Under the pieces are notes generated by a model. That model saw nothing but the letters and a program-made list of their open reading frames with translations, did no database searches and was not told the DNA's origin. A DNA stretch of 64,000 nt from Actinomadura rubteroloni. Lineage in GTDB: Bacteria > Actinomycetota > Actinomycetes > Streptosporangiales > Streptosporangiaceae. The stretch covers positions 1,426,001 to 1,490,000 of the forward strand of contig NZ_MTBP01000001.1 of NCBI RefSeq assembly GCF_002911665.1, written 5' to 3'. Below, one piece after another: positions 25,615 through 34,346 of this stretch (position 1 is its first letter; each line of letters begins with the position of its first letter). Made by a program: the position numbers and the translations under genes.

Positions 25615-27161
25615 CCCCTGACCAGGACCCGCCCGAACCCCCCGACACCCCTCCGGCACAACCGGCGACCCCTGACGACACGACCCCCACCCCAGACCCC
25701 GACGCCCGCGAAGGCACACCCGCGATCGCGGGTGTTGCCGGTGACGCGAAGGCTGCGGATGTTGCCGGTGGTGCGGGTAGTGCGGATATTGCTGGTGGCG
25801 CGGATGTTGTGAGTGGTGGCGCGGAGTCGAGTGTTGACAAGGGCGCCAGGGGCACGGAGGCCGAGCGGTCGGGGCTGCGGCGGTTCGCGATTGATACGCG
25901 TCCGCTCGCCTACGGGCCGTTCCGGCGGTTGTGGCTCGGGCACGGGGTGTCGTTCATCGGGTTCCAGGTCACGGCCGTCGCGGCGCCCGTGCAGGTGTAC
26001 GACCTGACGAAGTCCTCGCTGTGGGTCGGGGTGCTCGGGTTCGTCAACCTGGTGCCGCTGATCATCTTCGGGTTGTGGGGCGGGGCCGTCGCGGACGCCG
26101 TGGACCGCCGCCGCCTGCTGTTCGGCTCGTCGTGCGTGATGTGGTGCGCGACGCTCCTGCTGCTGTTCCAGGCGCTGGCCGGGCTGGACAGCGTCGCGTT
26201 CATCATGGTCGTCGTCGCGGTGCAGTCGGTCGGGTTCGCCATCGCGTCGCCCACCCGGTCGGCGATCGTGCCGCGCATCATGGACCGGCCGCTCGTCCCG
26301 GCCGCGAACACGCTCAACTTCACGGCGAGCCAGCTCGGCGGGTTCGCCGGGCCGCTGCTCGCCGGTGTGATCCTCGCGCGCTGGAACTTCTCCGCCGCCT
26401 ACGGTCTCGACGCCGTCCTGTTCACGCTGGCGCTCTACGGAGCGCTGCGGCTTCCGCCGGTCCCGCCGCTCGGGGACGTGAAGTCCGCTCCCGGGCTGCG
26501 CTCGGTGATCGACGGCCTGCGCTTCCTCGGGACGCAGCCGGTGCTCATGATGTCGTTCGTCGTGGACATCATCGCGATGGGCGTCGCGATGCCCCGCGCG
26601 CTGTTCCCCGAGATCGCCGACGCCCGGTTCGGCGGGGACGCCGCCGTCGGCTGGCTGTTCGCCGCGATCTCGATCGGCGCGATCGTCGGCGGCCTGTCGT
26701 CTGGCTGGATCGGACGGGTCCGCAGGCAGGGCGCGGCGCTCATTGCCGCGATCGCCGTGTGGGGGCTCGCGGTGGCGGCGGCCGGTCTCGCGCACTCGCT
26801 CTGGCTGGCGGTCCTGCTGCTCGCGGTGGGCGGCGGCGCCGACCTGATCTCGGCCGTGTTCCGGCAGACGATCCTCCAGACCTACGCGCCGGACGAGATG
26901 CGCGGCCGTCTCCAGGGCGTCTTCACCGTCGTCGTGGCGGGCGGCCCCCGGCTCGGCGACCTGCGCGCCGGGGCGACGGCCGCCGTCGCGGGCGTGACGG
27001 CGTCCTGGGTCGGCGGCGGCGTCGCGTGCGCCGTCCTCGTCGTGGTCGTGGGCCTCGCGGTCCCCGCCTTCCTCAAATACGACACTCGCACCGCGCAGGG
27101 GCCGGATGCGTCGCCTCCCGCCGAGCCGTCTCCCACGGCCCAGAAGCAGACCTCCACCTGA
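25611..27161 (+). CDS. MFS transporter with long low-complexity N-terminus
   Basis: 516 residues. The transporter core (about 95-490) has the MFS_3 pattern: YGPFRRLWLGHGVSFIGFQV, then FGLWGGAVADAVDRRRLLF and a DEMRGRLQGVF stretch. The first 90 residues are Pro/Thr/Asp-rich, then a Gly/Ala repeat (AGVAGDAKAADVAGG and ADIAGGADVVSGG). In that repeat many codons end in T, unlike the rest of the gene. The GTG at 25611 overlaps the pdxH stop; no other start before the repeat is better. Cargo unknown; B6 vitamers are possible by context only. Confidence 0.85.
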   Translation: MTPDQDPPEPPDTPPAQPATPDDTTPTPDPDAREGTPAIAGVAGDAKAADVAGGAGSADIAGGADVVSGGAESSVDKGARGTEAERSGLRRFAIDTRPLAYGPFRRLWLGHGVSFIGFQVTAVAAPVQVYDLTKSSLWVGVLGFVNLVPLIIFGLWGGAVADAVDRRRLLFGSSCVMWCATLLLLFQALAGLDSVAFIMVVVAVQSVGFAIASPTRSAIVPRIMDRPLVPAANTLNFTASQLGGFAGPLLAGVILARWNFSAAYGLDAVLFTLALYGALRLPPVPPLGDVKSAPGLRSVIDGLRFLGTQPVLMMSFVVDIIAMGVAMPRALFPEIADARFGGDAAVGWLFAAISIGAIVGGLSSGWIGRVRRQGAALIAAIAVWGLAVAAAGLAHSLWLAVLLLAVGGGADLISAVFRQTILQTYAPDEMRGRLQGVFTVVVAGGPRLGDLRAGATAAVAGVTASWVGGGVACAVLVVVVGLAVPAFLKYDTRTAQGPDASPPAEPSPTAQKQTST

Positions 27162-27428
27162 CCCGCGCCGAGCCCTCTCCCGCCACCCGGGATCGAACTC
27201 TCGCCCGACCCGCGCCGAGCCTCTCGCGCAGCGCGAGTCCAAGCGCAGGAACAGACGTTCGCCGGGCCGTCCGGGCGGACGGGCAGGCGCTGGGATTCAT
27301 GGGGCGTAGGGGAACAAGCGGGCGGTGCCGGGTGTTGTTCGCAAACCCGGATCGCCCGGTTACTGCTCGGTCCCCTCGCCCGGGGGCGTGAGGAAGTAGA
27401 CTCGGGTGCCCGAACGCTGGAGGGAGCT

Positions 27429-28139
27429 GTGACCTCACACGGCCTGATCGACACCACGGAGATGTATCTCCGGACGGTGTTCGAGCTCGAAGAGGAGGGG
27501 ATCGTCCCCCTCCGCGCGCGCATCGCCGAACGTCTCTCGCAGAGCGGCCCGACGGTGAGCCAGACGGTCGCGCGGATGGAGCGCGACGGGCTGCTCCGGG
27601 TCGAGGGGGACCGGCACCTCGCGCTCACCGAGTCCGGCCGGGACCTCGCCACCCGCGTCATGCGCAAGCACCGGCTGGCCGAGTGCCTGCTGGTCAACGT
27701 CATCGGCCTCCCCTGGGAGGACGTCCACATCGAGGCGTGCCGGTGGGAGCACGTCATGTCGGAGGAGGTCGAGCGCCGTCTCGTCGCGCTGCTCGACAAC
27801 CCGACCACCTGCCCGCACGGCAATCCGATCCCCGGCCTGGACGAACTCGGCGGCCACGGCGACGAGCCGGGCGACGCCGGCACCGCGACCCTGTCGATGA
27901 TGTCCGCGGTGGCGTCGGCGGGCGGCGCTTCGGCCGTCATCCGGCGGATCAGCGAGCAGGTCCAGGGCGACAGCGATCTGATGCTTAAACTCAAGCAGAT
28001 TGGGATACAACCGGGACGACAAGTGACTCTTCGGACAACTGACGACGGGGTGCGGGTGACGGTCGAGGACGAGCCGGACGTGCCGGAGCGGGAAGTGTCG
28101 CGGGACATCGCCCAGCACGTCTTCGTGAGCAGGCGCTGA
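27429..28139 (+). CDS. ideR: Iron-dependent repressor (DtxR/IdeR)
   Basis: 236 residues from a GTG behind GGAGGGAG. The N-terminal HTH (LRARIAERLSQSGPTVSQTVAR) is nearly that of mycobacterial IdeR. All metal ligands are present: Met12, His81, Glu85, His100, Cys104, Glu107, His108, each two residues on from C. diphtheriae DtxR. A C-terminal SH3-like domain follows (IGIQPGRQVTLRTTDDGVRV). With Fe(II) it binds iron boxes and represses iron uptake or activates storage genes. A matching box lies before bfd at 46892. TAGACT at 27397 is a possible -10 element. Confidence 0.95.
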   Translation: MTSHGLIDTTEMYLRTVFELEEEGIVPLRARIAERLSQSGPTVSQTVARMERDGLLRVEGDRHLALTESGRDLATRVMRKHRLAECLLVNVIGLPWEDVHIEACRWEHVMSEEVERRLVALLDNPTTCPHGNPIPGLDELGGHGDEPGDAGTATLSMMSAVASAGGASAVIRRISEQVQGDSDLMLKLKQIGIQPGRQVTLRTTDDGVRVTVEDEPDVPEREVSRDIAQHVFVSRR

Positions 28140-28247
28140 GGTTTGCGGCGAAGCGGCGGGGTGAGCGGCGTGTGCGCTGCGCCGCAAGCGTCTATACCGA
28201 AGATCTCCCCATCCGCGCGCCGCGCTGACGCGTACCCGCCGTCGGTT

Positions 28248-28264
28248 CGTCGTTCAATACGACG
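28248..28264. promoter_or_regulatory. Inverted repeat before the SpoIIE phosphatase gene
   Basis: CGTCGT (28248-28253) and ACGACG (28259-28264) with a five-base spacer lie 64 bases before the ATG at 28328. Perfect but short arms; the binding protein is unknown. Confidence 0.3.
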
Positions 28265-28327
28265 GGAGCCCCCGGCCGTCCGGGGACGCGCTGGGCAGGT
28301 TTCGGGATCGGCCGTCAGGGTGGGCAG

Positions 28328-30568
28328 ATGAAGAGCTCGGAGGACCCGCCGTTCGGTGCGCACCTGCCGCCCGAAACCGTCCTGAACCAGATGGAGATGG
28401 CGGTCGTCGTCTGCGACCGGTTCAGCAACGTCATCTACGGCAACGCCTTCGCCCGCCGCCTCTTCGGCTTCGGCGGGGACGACGACTCGTTCGTCGGCCA
28501 CTCGATCCTGTCGCTCGGGATCGCCGAGGAGGACCACGAGCAGGCCACCGAACTCGCCCGGCACGTGCTCAAGGGCAACGTGTGGGAGGGCACCTTCTGC
28601 AGCATGCGGTCGGACGGGACGACCGTCTACACCCGCGCGCACGCCGTCCCGCTGCGGCACCCGTCCGGGTCGGTCGACGGGATCGTGATCTTCGCGCGGG
28701 AGGCGCTGCGCTCCAACCAGCGCGAACAGGACCGCTACGGCCTGCTGGACCGCATCGGCACCCGGCTCGCGGGCTCGCTGGAGCTGGCGAGCACGCTTCG
28801 GCGCGTGGCGGCCACGCTCGTCCCGCAGTTCGCCGACCACTGCTTCATCGACCTGTTCAGCGGTGACCGCCTGATCCGTCGGGTGTCGCGGCACGCCGAG
28901 GACTGGACGCCCCCGCCCGGCACCTGGCCCGAGGTCGGCGACACGGTCGTCTACCCGCCGGGGCACCTGGCCGAGAAGGCGATGAACCGCGGCGACGCGG
29001 TGCTGGTCGAGGACACGCACCGCGGACGGCCCGGCGAGCACGGCGACGAGATGGGCATCACCTCGGTGATCGCCGCGCCGCTGCTCGTGCGCGGGGAACT
29101 GCTCGGCGTGATGAGCCTCGCGCTGTCGAACCTGACGCGCCGTCCCGACCCGCACTACGACGGGTTCGACCGGGACCTGCTCGGCGCGATCGCCAGCCGC
29201 GTGGCGCTGTCGGTGGACAACGCGCTGCTGTTCGAGCAGGAGCGGGAGACGGCGCTGGCGTTCCAGAAGCACCTGCTGCCCGGCGAGAACCCGCCCCGGC
29301 TGGACGGCCTGGAGATCGCCTGGCGGTACGAGCCGGCCCGTCCCATCGAGTCGCACGGGCACGGCATCCAGACGCAGGTGGGCGGGGACTGGTACGACGT
29401 GATCCCGCTGTCGGCGGGCCGCGTCGGGCTGGTCATCGGGGACGTGGAGGGCCGCGGCGCGCGCGCCGCCGCCGTGATGGGTCAGCTCCGCGCGGCGCTG
29501 CGCGCGTTCGCGCAGGACGATAAGCCGCCCGCCGACATCCTGCGCAAGCTGGACGAGTGGGTGCGGACGATGACCCGTCCCGAGCGGACGCGGTCGGGCT
29601 GGAACAGCGACGAGCTGGTGCGCCCCCCGCTGGTCTCGTGCACGTACTTCGTGTACGACGCGTGGTCGCGGGTGCTGCAGTTCGCGAACGCGGGCCACGA
29701 CCCGCCGCTGCTCGTCGTGGACGGCGAGGTCGGCGAGCTGGGGTTCGAGAGCGAGGGCGCGATGCTCGGCGTCCGCGCGCCGGGGCTCGGCGGCGAGATC
29801 GTCTACAACGAGGAGACCGCCGAGCTGAAGCCCGGCTCGACGCTCGTGCTGTACACCGACGGGCTGATCGACCGGCGCCCGAAGGACGAGGGCGAGCACC
29901 GCACCCGCGAGGAGGCCCGCGAGATGGTGCGGATGGCGGTGGCGGCGGCGGCGAGCGGCGGCGTGGAGGACATCGCGGCGGCGGCCTACCGGGCCGTGCC
30001 GGGGGACATCGCCGACGACGTCGCGATCGTCGTGATCAGGGCGGCCCCGGACGAGCTGTCGGTGCGGGACCGCACGTTCCCCGCCGAGCCGATCATGGTG
30101 TCGGAGGCGCGGCGGCTGGCGGCGGAGGCGTTCGCCGAGTGGAACATGGGCGAGGACCAGCAGGAACTGGCGTGCCTGCTGGTGTCCGAGGTGGTCACGA
30201 ACGTGGTGCTGCACGCGGCGACGACGCCCGCGCCGCGCCGCGAGCTGGTGCTGGACGGCCCGCCGCCGGTCCAGTTCAACCTCGACGCGTTCGACGAGGA
30301 CGACTGGGACATGGGCCTCGGCGGCCGGCTGGGCCGCCGCGAGCCGCCCGCCAAGGAGTTCCGGCTGCGGCTGCGGCGCGGCCGGGAGGCCGTGTGGGTC
30401 GAGGTGTTCGACACCGACATGCGCCTGCCCCGGATCCGGAGCGCGGGCGAGACCGACGAGGGCGGTCGCGGCCTTTACCTGGTGGACCAGCTCGCCACCC
30501 GGTGGGGCGCCCGGCCGACCCCGGACGGCAAGGCGGTCTGGTTCGAGCTTCCGCTGACGGCGCACTGA
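28328..30568 (+). CDS. PAS-GAF-SpoIIE phosphatase with C-terminal HATPase
   Basis: 746 residues. PAS at 15-120 (MAVVVCDRFSNVIYGNAFAR), GAF at 150-310, SpoIIE/PP2C domain at 340-570 with VGGDWYDVIPL and GDVEGRGARAAAVMGQLR carrying metal-binding aspartates, then an anti-sigma-type HATPase from about 590 (LLVSEVVTNVVLHA has the N box, EGGRGLYLV-like GGRGLYLVDQLA the G box). About 50 residues are inserted between the N and G boxes. It should dephosphorylate an anti-sigma antagonist and may also bind a sigma factor or antagonist with its kinase domain. Partners are not in the window. Cytoplasmic; the sensing input is unknown. Confidence 0.92.
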   Translation: MKSSEDPPFGAHLPPETVLNQMEMAVVVCDRFSNVIYGNAFARRLFGFGGDDDSFVGHSILSLGIAEEDHEQATELARHVLKGNVWEGTFCSMRSDGTTVYTRAHAVPLRHPSGSVDGIVIFAREALRSNQREQDRYGLLDRIGTRLAGSLELASTLRRVAATLVPQFADHCFIDLFSGDRLIRRVSRHAEDWTPPPGTWPEVGDTVVYPPGHLAEKAMNRGDAVLVEDTHRGRPGEHGDEMGITSVIAAPLLVRGELLGVMSLALSNLTRRPDPHYDGFDRDLLGAIASRVALSVDNALLFEQERETALAFQKHLLPGENPPRLDGLEIAWRYEPARPIESHGHGIQTQVGGDWYDVIPLSAGRVGLVIGDVEGRGARAAAVMGQLRAALRAFAQDDKPPADILRKLDEWVRTMTRPERTRSGWNSDELVRPPLVSCTYFVYDAWSRVLQFANAGHDPPLLVVDGEVGELGFESEGAMLGVRAPGLGGEIVYNEETAELKPGSTLVLYTDGLIDRRPKDEGEHRTREEAREMVRMAVAAAASGGVEDIAAAAYRAVPGDIADDVAIVVIRAAPDELSVRDRTFPAEPIMVSEARRLAAEAFAEWNMGEDQQELACLLVSEVVTNVVLHAATTPAPRRELVLDGPPPVQFNLDAFDEDDWDMGLGGRLGRREPPAKEFRLRLRRGREAVWVEVFDTDMRLPRIRSAGETDEGGRGLYLVDQLATRWGARPTPDGKAVWFELPLTAH

Positions 30569-30722
30569 TCCTCCCCGGAGATCCCGGACCCTCCCGGCCC
30601 GGACGTCCCGTTCAGCCTCGCCCGCCGCCCACCCGCCCCGCAATCCGCTCCGCAACCTGTGGATAACTCTGCGCGACGACCCGCCCGCCGCGCCGCCCGC
30701 CCGGCGCGGTCGGTTCGGGGCG

Positions 30723-31340
30723 TCACTGCGGGCGGATCGCCACGTGGGCCCAAGATTGGGTGAACCACAGCTCGCCGCCGATGACGCGCGGCCGGGCTCC
30801 GGTGACCGGCCCGCCGTCCACCTCGCGCAGCAGCGTCCGCCGGATCCGTCCGGCGGCGGCCGCGTCGGTGCGCGCGAGCCACGGGTCGAGCGGACGCTCG
30901 GCGGTGAAGGCGTCGACGCGCCCGATCGTCCCGCCCGCCGCCGCGATCAGCCCGGTCAGCGCCGTGACGGACGACCCCGGAGCGGCGTGCCCGGTCGCGG
31001 TGACGTCGCCGCGCACGAGTTCGGCGAGCACGACCCGTCCGTCCGGCGCGCACACGCGCAGCAGCTCCCGCACCAGGGCGGCGGGCTCGCCGAGTGACCG
31101 CAGCGACGGACGGCACGTGACCAGCGAGAACGACCGGTCAGGGTGGGGCAGCGAGCACGGGTCGCCGGGCGCGTCCGCCGTGACGACGCGCCGGACGCGC
31201 TCCCGCAGGGCGTCGGTCAGCTCGGCACAGCCGCCCGCGACGTCCAGGCACAGATCGTCCGGAACGGGCGCGGAGAATTCCAGCAGCCGCCGCAGATGGA
31301 CGGGGAGCGCACCACGCGCGGTGAGGGCCGGTTGGGCCAC
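30723..31340 (-). CDS. Class I SAM-dependent methyltransferase-like protein
   Basis: 205 residues. CLDVAGGCAELTDALRER is the glycine-rich motif I position (DVAGGxAE), VTADAPGDPCSLP resembles motif II, and FSLVTCRPSLRSLGEPAALVRELLRVCAPDGRVVLAE is motif IV plus the post-motif. The N-terminal cap is short. The target is unknown. It is convergent with the SpoIIE phosphatase gene and has no close partner on its own strand. Confidence 0.75.
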   Translation of the reverse strand: MAQPALTARGALPVHLRRLLEFSAPVPDDLCLDVAGGCAELTDALRERVRRVVTADAPGDPCSLPHPDRSFSLVTCRPSLRSLGEPAALVRELLRVCAPDGRVVLAELVRGDVTATGHAAPGSSVTALTGLIAAAGGTIGRVDAFTAERPLDPWLARTDAAAAGRIRRTLLREVDGGPVTGARPRVIGGELWFTQSWAHVAIRPQ

Positions 31341-31452
31341 GGCGAATTCCCCCTCGGCTCGGCAGCGCCGGCCGGCGTCCGCCGGAAGGCGCCCCGGGCC
31401 GGTTTCGCCGGTTATGACGCCGGGGGCCGCGCCGAAGTTCGCAGAACCCCGG

Positions 31453-31617
31453 TCACCCGCCGTTCAGATGACGGCCGAACAGCGCGAGCACCACGATCAC
31501 GAAGACGACCATGATGCTGGACCGGGCGGGCGTGGACATCCGGAGCCGCTGGGCCGTCCACCGGATGACGAACGCGCAGAGCAGCGCCATGACGACCAGC
31601 GCTATGTACCCCTCCAT
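31453..31617 (-). CDS. Small membrane protein, 54 residues
   Basis: ATG at 31617 behind GAGAGGATG (AGAGGA six to eight bases before). The protein opens MEGYIALVVMALLCAFVIRW and, after a basic loop (QRLRMSTPARSS), has a second helix IMVVFVIVVLALFGRHLNGG. Two membrane helices in a tight hairpin with basic residues between them are typical of small bacterial membrane proteins. It ends 112 bases before the methyltransferase-like gene on the same strand. Function unknown. Confidence 0.6.
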   Translation of the reverse strand: MEGYIALVVMALLCAFVIRWTAQRLRMSTPARSSIMVVFVIVVLALFGRHLNGG

Positions 31618-31698
31618 CGGTCATCCTCTCCCGGGAACGGCGTCGCATCCAGAAGCCTAATGGCGCCGGGCCCGGAGCGGCGGGCTACGCTCCCGGAT

Positions 31699-32097
31699 GT
31701 GGCAGATGAGAAGGAAGACACCAAACGGGACCGAGTGGACGTCGCCCTGAAGACCCTGGCGCAGGCCAGGATCGGGCTCGGCGTGGCCGCGTTCGCCGCT
31801 CCCGCGCTCAGCGCGAGGCTCCTCGGACTCGGAGGCGCCGACAACCCCGCCCGCGACTACGCACTGCGGCTGTTCGGTGCGCGGGAGATCGGTCTCGGGA
31901 CCGGTTATCTACTGGGCAAGGGTCCGTCGCGCAAGGTCTGGGCACGGTACGGCCTGGCCGCGGACGTCCTCGACACCGTCGGCGGCCTGAAGGCGCGCGG
32001 CCGGCTGCCGCTGTGGAGCGTCGCGGCCGTGGTCGCGCTCTCCGGCGGCGCTGCGGCGCTGGGGGCCGCGACGGTGGCCCGGGACATCGTCCGCTGA
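31699..32097 (+). CDS. Small membrane protein, DUF4267-like
   Basis: 132 residues from the GTG at 31699. After a charged start (ADEKEDTKRDRVDVALK) there are hydrophobic stretches AQARIGLGVAAFAAPALSARLLGL, AREIGLGTGYLLG, YGLAADVLDTVGGL and a last helix WSVAAVVALSGGAAALGAATVA. The GARExGLG spacing resembles DUF4267 proteins. Function unknown. A hairpin follows the stop. Confidence 0.65.
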   Translation: MADEKEDTKRDRVDVALKTLAQARIGLGVAAFAAPALSARLLGLGGADNPARDYALRLFGAREIGLGTGYLLGKGPSRKVWARYGLAADVLDTVGGLKARGRLPLWSVAAVVALSGGAAALGAATVARDIVR

Positions 32098-32107
32098 AAC
32101 GCTCCGC

Positions 32108-32131
32108 CCGGTGGTCGCCTGATCACCGGGC
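32108..32131 (+). terminator. Terminator-like hairpin after the DUF4267-like gene
   Basis: CCCGGTGGTC (32108-32117) pairs with GATCACCGGG (32122-32131) over 10 bp with one G:U, loop GCCT. It lies 11 bases after the stop codon at 32097. No T-run. Confidence 0.55.
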
Positions 32132-32193
32132 GTGTGGCTAAATCACTCCCGATGGGTAGATCTCTCCCGTAAGCGACATCACGGGGGGCACGG

Positions 32194-34218
32194 ATGGCCG
32201 CGGATCAGGCGAGCGCGGAGACCGGCGCGCAGGACATGCCGAAGGGCCGCGATCTCGCGGTGATCCTCGGGGCGCTGATGCTGTCGATCCTGCTGGCGGC
32301 GCTGGACCAGACGATCGTCTCGACGGCGCTGCCCACGATCGTGAGCGATCTCGGGGGCCTGAACCACCTGTCCTGGGTGGTCACGGCGTACTTGCTGGCG
32401 TCGACGGCGTCCACGCCGCTGTGGGGCAAGCTCGGCGACCAGTACGGGCGCAAACGCCTGTTCCAGCTCTCCATCGTGATCTTCCTGATCGGGTCCGCGC
32501 TGTGCGGCCAGGCCGGGAACATGGCCGAGCTGATCACGTTCCGGGCGATCCAGGGCCTCGGCGGCGGCGGGCTGATGGTGCTGGTGGTCGCGATCGTCGG
32601 GGACGTCGTGCCGCCGCGCGAGCGCGGCCGGTACCAGGGGCTGTTCGGCGGCGTGTTCGGCGTCGCGAGCGTCTGCGGCCCGCTGCTCGGCGGCTGGTTC
32701 GTGGACAACCTGTCGTGGCGCTGGGTGTTCTACATCAACATCCCGATCGGGCTGGTCGCGCTGGTCGTCATCGCGGCGGTCCTGCACGCGCCCACCGAAC
32801 GGCAGGCGCACCGCATCGACTACCTCGGCACGCTGCTCATCGTCGGCTGGTCCGTGGCGCTCGTGCTGCTGACGACGTGGGGCGGCACGACGTACGGCTG
32901 GGGCTCGTTCCCGATCGTCGGGCTCGGTGTCCTCGCGGTCGTACTGATCGCGCTGTGGGCGTTCGCGGAACGACGGGCGGCCGAACCCGTCCTGCCGCTG
33001 CACCTGTTCACCGAGTCGGTGTTCACGCTCAGCGCGGCGATCAGCTTCGCGGTCGGGTTCGCGATGTTCGGCGCGCTGACGTTCCTGCCGATCTTCCTCC
33101 AGGTCGTCCACGGGGTGTCGCCGACGCTGTCGGGCGTGCACCTGCTGCCGATGATGGCGGGCCTGCTGCTGGCGTCGATCGGGTCCGGGCAGGTCATCAG
33201 CCGGACGGGCCGCTACCGGATCTTCCCCGTCGTCGGGACGCCCATCGTCGCGGTGGCGCTGTTCCTGCTATCGCGCGTGGACGAGACGTCCTCCACCTTG
33301 TCGATGAGCCTGCGGTTCGCACTGCTCGGCTTCGGTCTCGGGCTGGTGATGCAGGTGCTCGTGATCGCCGTCCAGAACCGGGTGCCGTACAGGGACCTGG
33401 GGGCGGCGACGTCCGGTGTGACGTTCTTCCGGCAGATCGGCGGCTCGTTCGGTGTCGCGGTGTTCGGTTCGATCTTCAGCAATCGGCTGGCGTCGAACAT
33501 GACGGACCTGGCACGCCGTGGGGAACTGCCGCCGGGATTCGACGCGCGGGCCGTCCAGGGCAACGCGCGTCTCCTGGACAAGCTGCCGTCCAATGTGCGC
33601 GGCCACTTCCTGCACGCCTACTCCGACGCCATCCAGCACGTGTTCCTGTGGGCGGTGCCGGTGGCTGCGGCCGGGTTCGTTCTCGCGCTGTTCCTGCGTG
33701 AGGCGCCGCTGCGGTCCACGGCGGCGGCCCCCGACTACGGCGAGGGCGTCGGCGGCGCGTCGGCGCGCGGCTCGCGCGAGGAGATCGAGCGGGCGCTGAG
33801 CGACCTCATGCGCCGCGACCCGAACGCCCGCGAGGTGCTGGCCCGGCTCGGCCGGCTGGCGGGCGTGGACCTGCCGCCGGGCAGCATGTGGGCGCTGTGC
33901 CGGATCGCGCGCGAGGGGCCGGTCGCGGGGGACGTGCTCGCCCGCCGGGCCGGGGTGGACGTGGAGAAGGGCCGCCCGTTCGTGGACAGACTGGTCGACG
34001 GGGGCTACGTCACGCGCACCGACGCGGGCCTGACGGTCACCGCGCAGGGCCGGGACGCGAGCGAGCGCCTGTTCGCGACCCGCGCGCGGGGTCTCGCGCG
34101 GCATCTGGACGGCTGGTCCCCGGAGGAGAACCCCGAGCTGACGCGCCTGCTGGAGAAGCTGGCGCGCACGACGCTCGGCGACGACGCGTCGGGACGCCAG
34201 GCGCAGGCGGCGGACTGA
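32194..34218 (+). CDS. DHA2-family MFS pump fused to a winged-helix-like domain
   Basis: 674 residues. The N-terminal 500 residues are a 14-helix drug:H+ antiporter: DQTIVSTALPTIVSDLGGL (motif D1), WVVTAYLLASTASTPLWGKLGDQYGRK (motif A) and GGLMVLVVAIVGDVVPPRERGRYQGL (motif C region). From about 530 to 674 there is a soluble, charged domain (REEIERALSDLMRRDPNAREVL, then WALCRIAREGPVAGDVLARR and a wing-like GGYVTRTDAGLTVTAQGRD) that reads like a MarR-type winged helix. It ends in the cytoplasm. Whether it binds DNA or gates the pump is unknown. Confidence 0.85.
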   Translation: MAADQASAETGAQDMPKGRDLAVILGALMLSILLAALDQTIVSTALPTIVSDLGGLNHLSWVVTAYLLASTASTPLWGKLGDQYGRKRLFQLSIVIFLIGSALCGQAGNMAELITFRAIQGLGGGGLMVLVVAIVGDVVPPRERGRYQGLFGGVFGVASVCGPLLGGWFVDNLSWRWVFYINIPIGLVALVVIAAVLHAPTERQAHRIDYLGTLLIVGWSVALVLLTTWGGTTYGWGSFPIVGLGVLAVVLIALWAFAERRAAEPVLPLHLFTESVFTLSAAISFAVGFAMFGALTFLPIFLQVVHGVSPTLSGVHLLPMMAGLLLASIGSGQVISRTGRYRIFPVVGTPIVAVALFLLSRVDETSSTLSMSLRFALLGFGLGLVMQVLVIAVQNRVPYRDLGAATSGVTFFRQIGGSFGVAVFGSIFSNRLASNMTDLARRGELPPGFDARAVQGNARLLDKLPSNVRGHFLHAYSDAIQHVFLWAVPVAAAGFVLALFLREAPLRSTAAAPDYGEGVGGASARGSREEIERALSDLMRRDPNAREVLARLGRLAGVDLPPGSMWALCRIAREGPVAGDVLARRAGVDVEKGRPFVDRLVDGGYVTRTDAGLTVTAQGRDASERLFATRARGLARHLDGWSPEENPELTRLLEKLARTTLGDDASGRQAQAAD

Positions 34219-34346
34219 AGACTGTCGCGGCCGGGAGATACAGGTCACACCGCTTTGCGGGATACTCGGGGGTAACCTCATACTGACTGACCGAATCTGA
34301 CTCGGTTTAGGGACGGAACCCCCAGACCCCTGCTTTTGGAGGCGTA

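Noticed and set aside
27185-27215. A GGGATCGAACT stretch that resembles the reverse of a tRNA T-loop
   Set aside because: The flanking bases do not pair as a T-stem and no acceptor or anticodon arm can be built around it.
34290-34306. ACCGA-N7-TCGGT before the thiolase gene as a regulator site
   Set aside because: Only five-base arms; such matches are frequent at this GC content, so it is mentioned but not listed as a separate feature.
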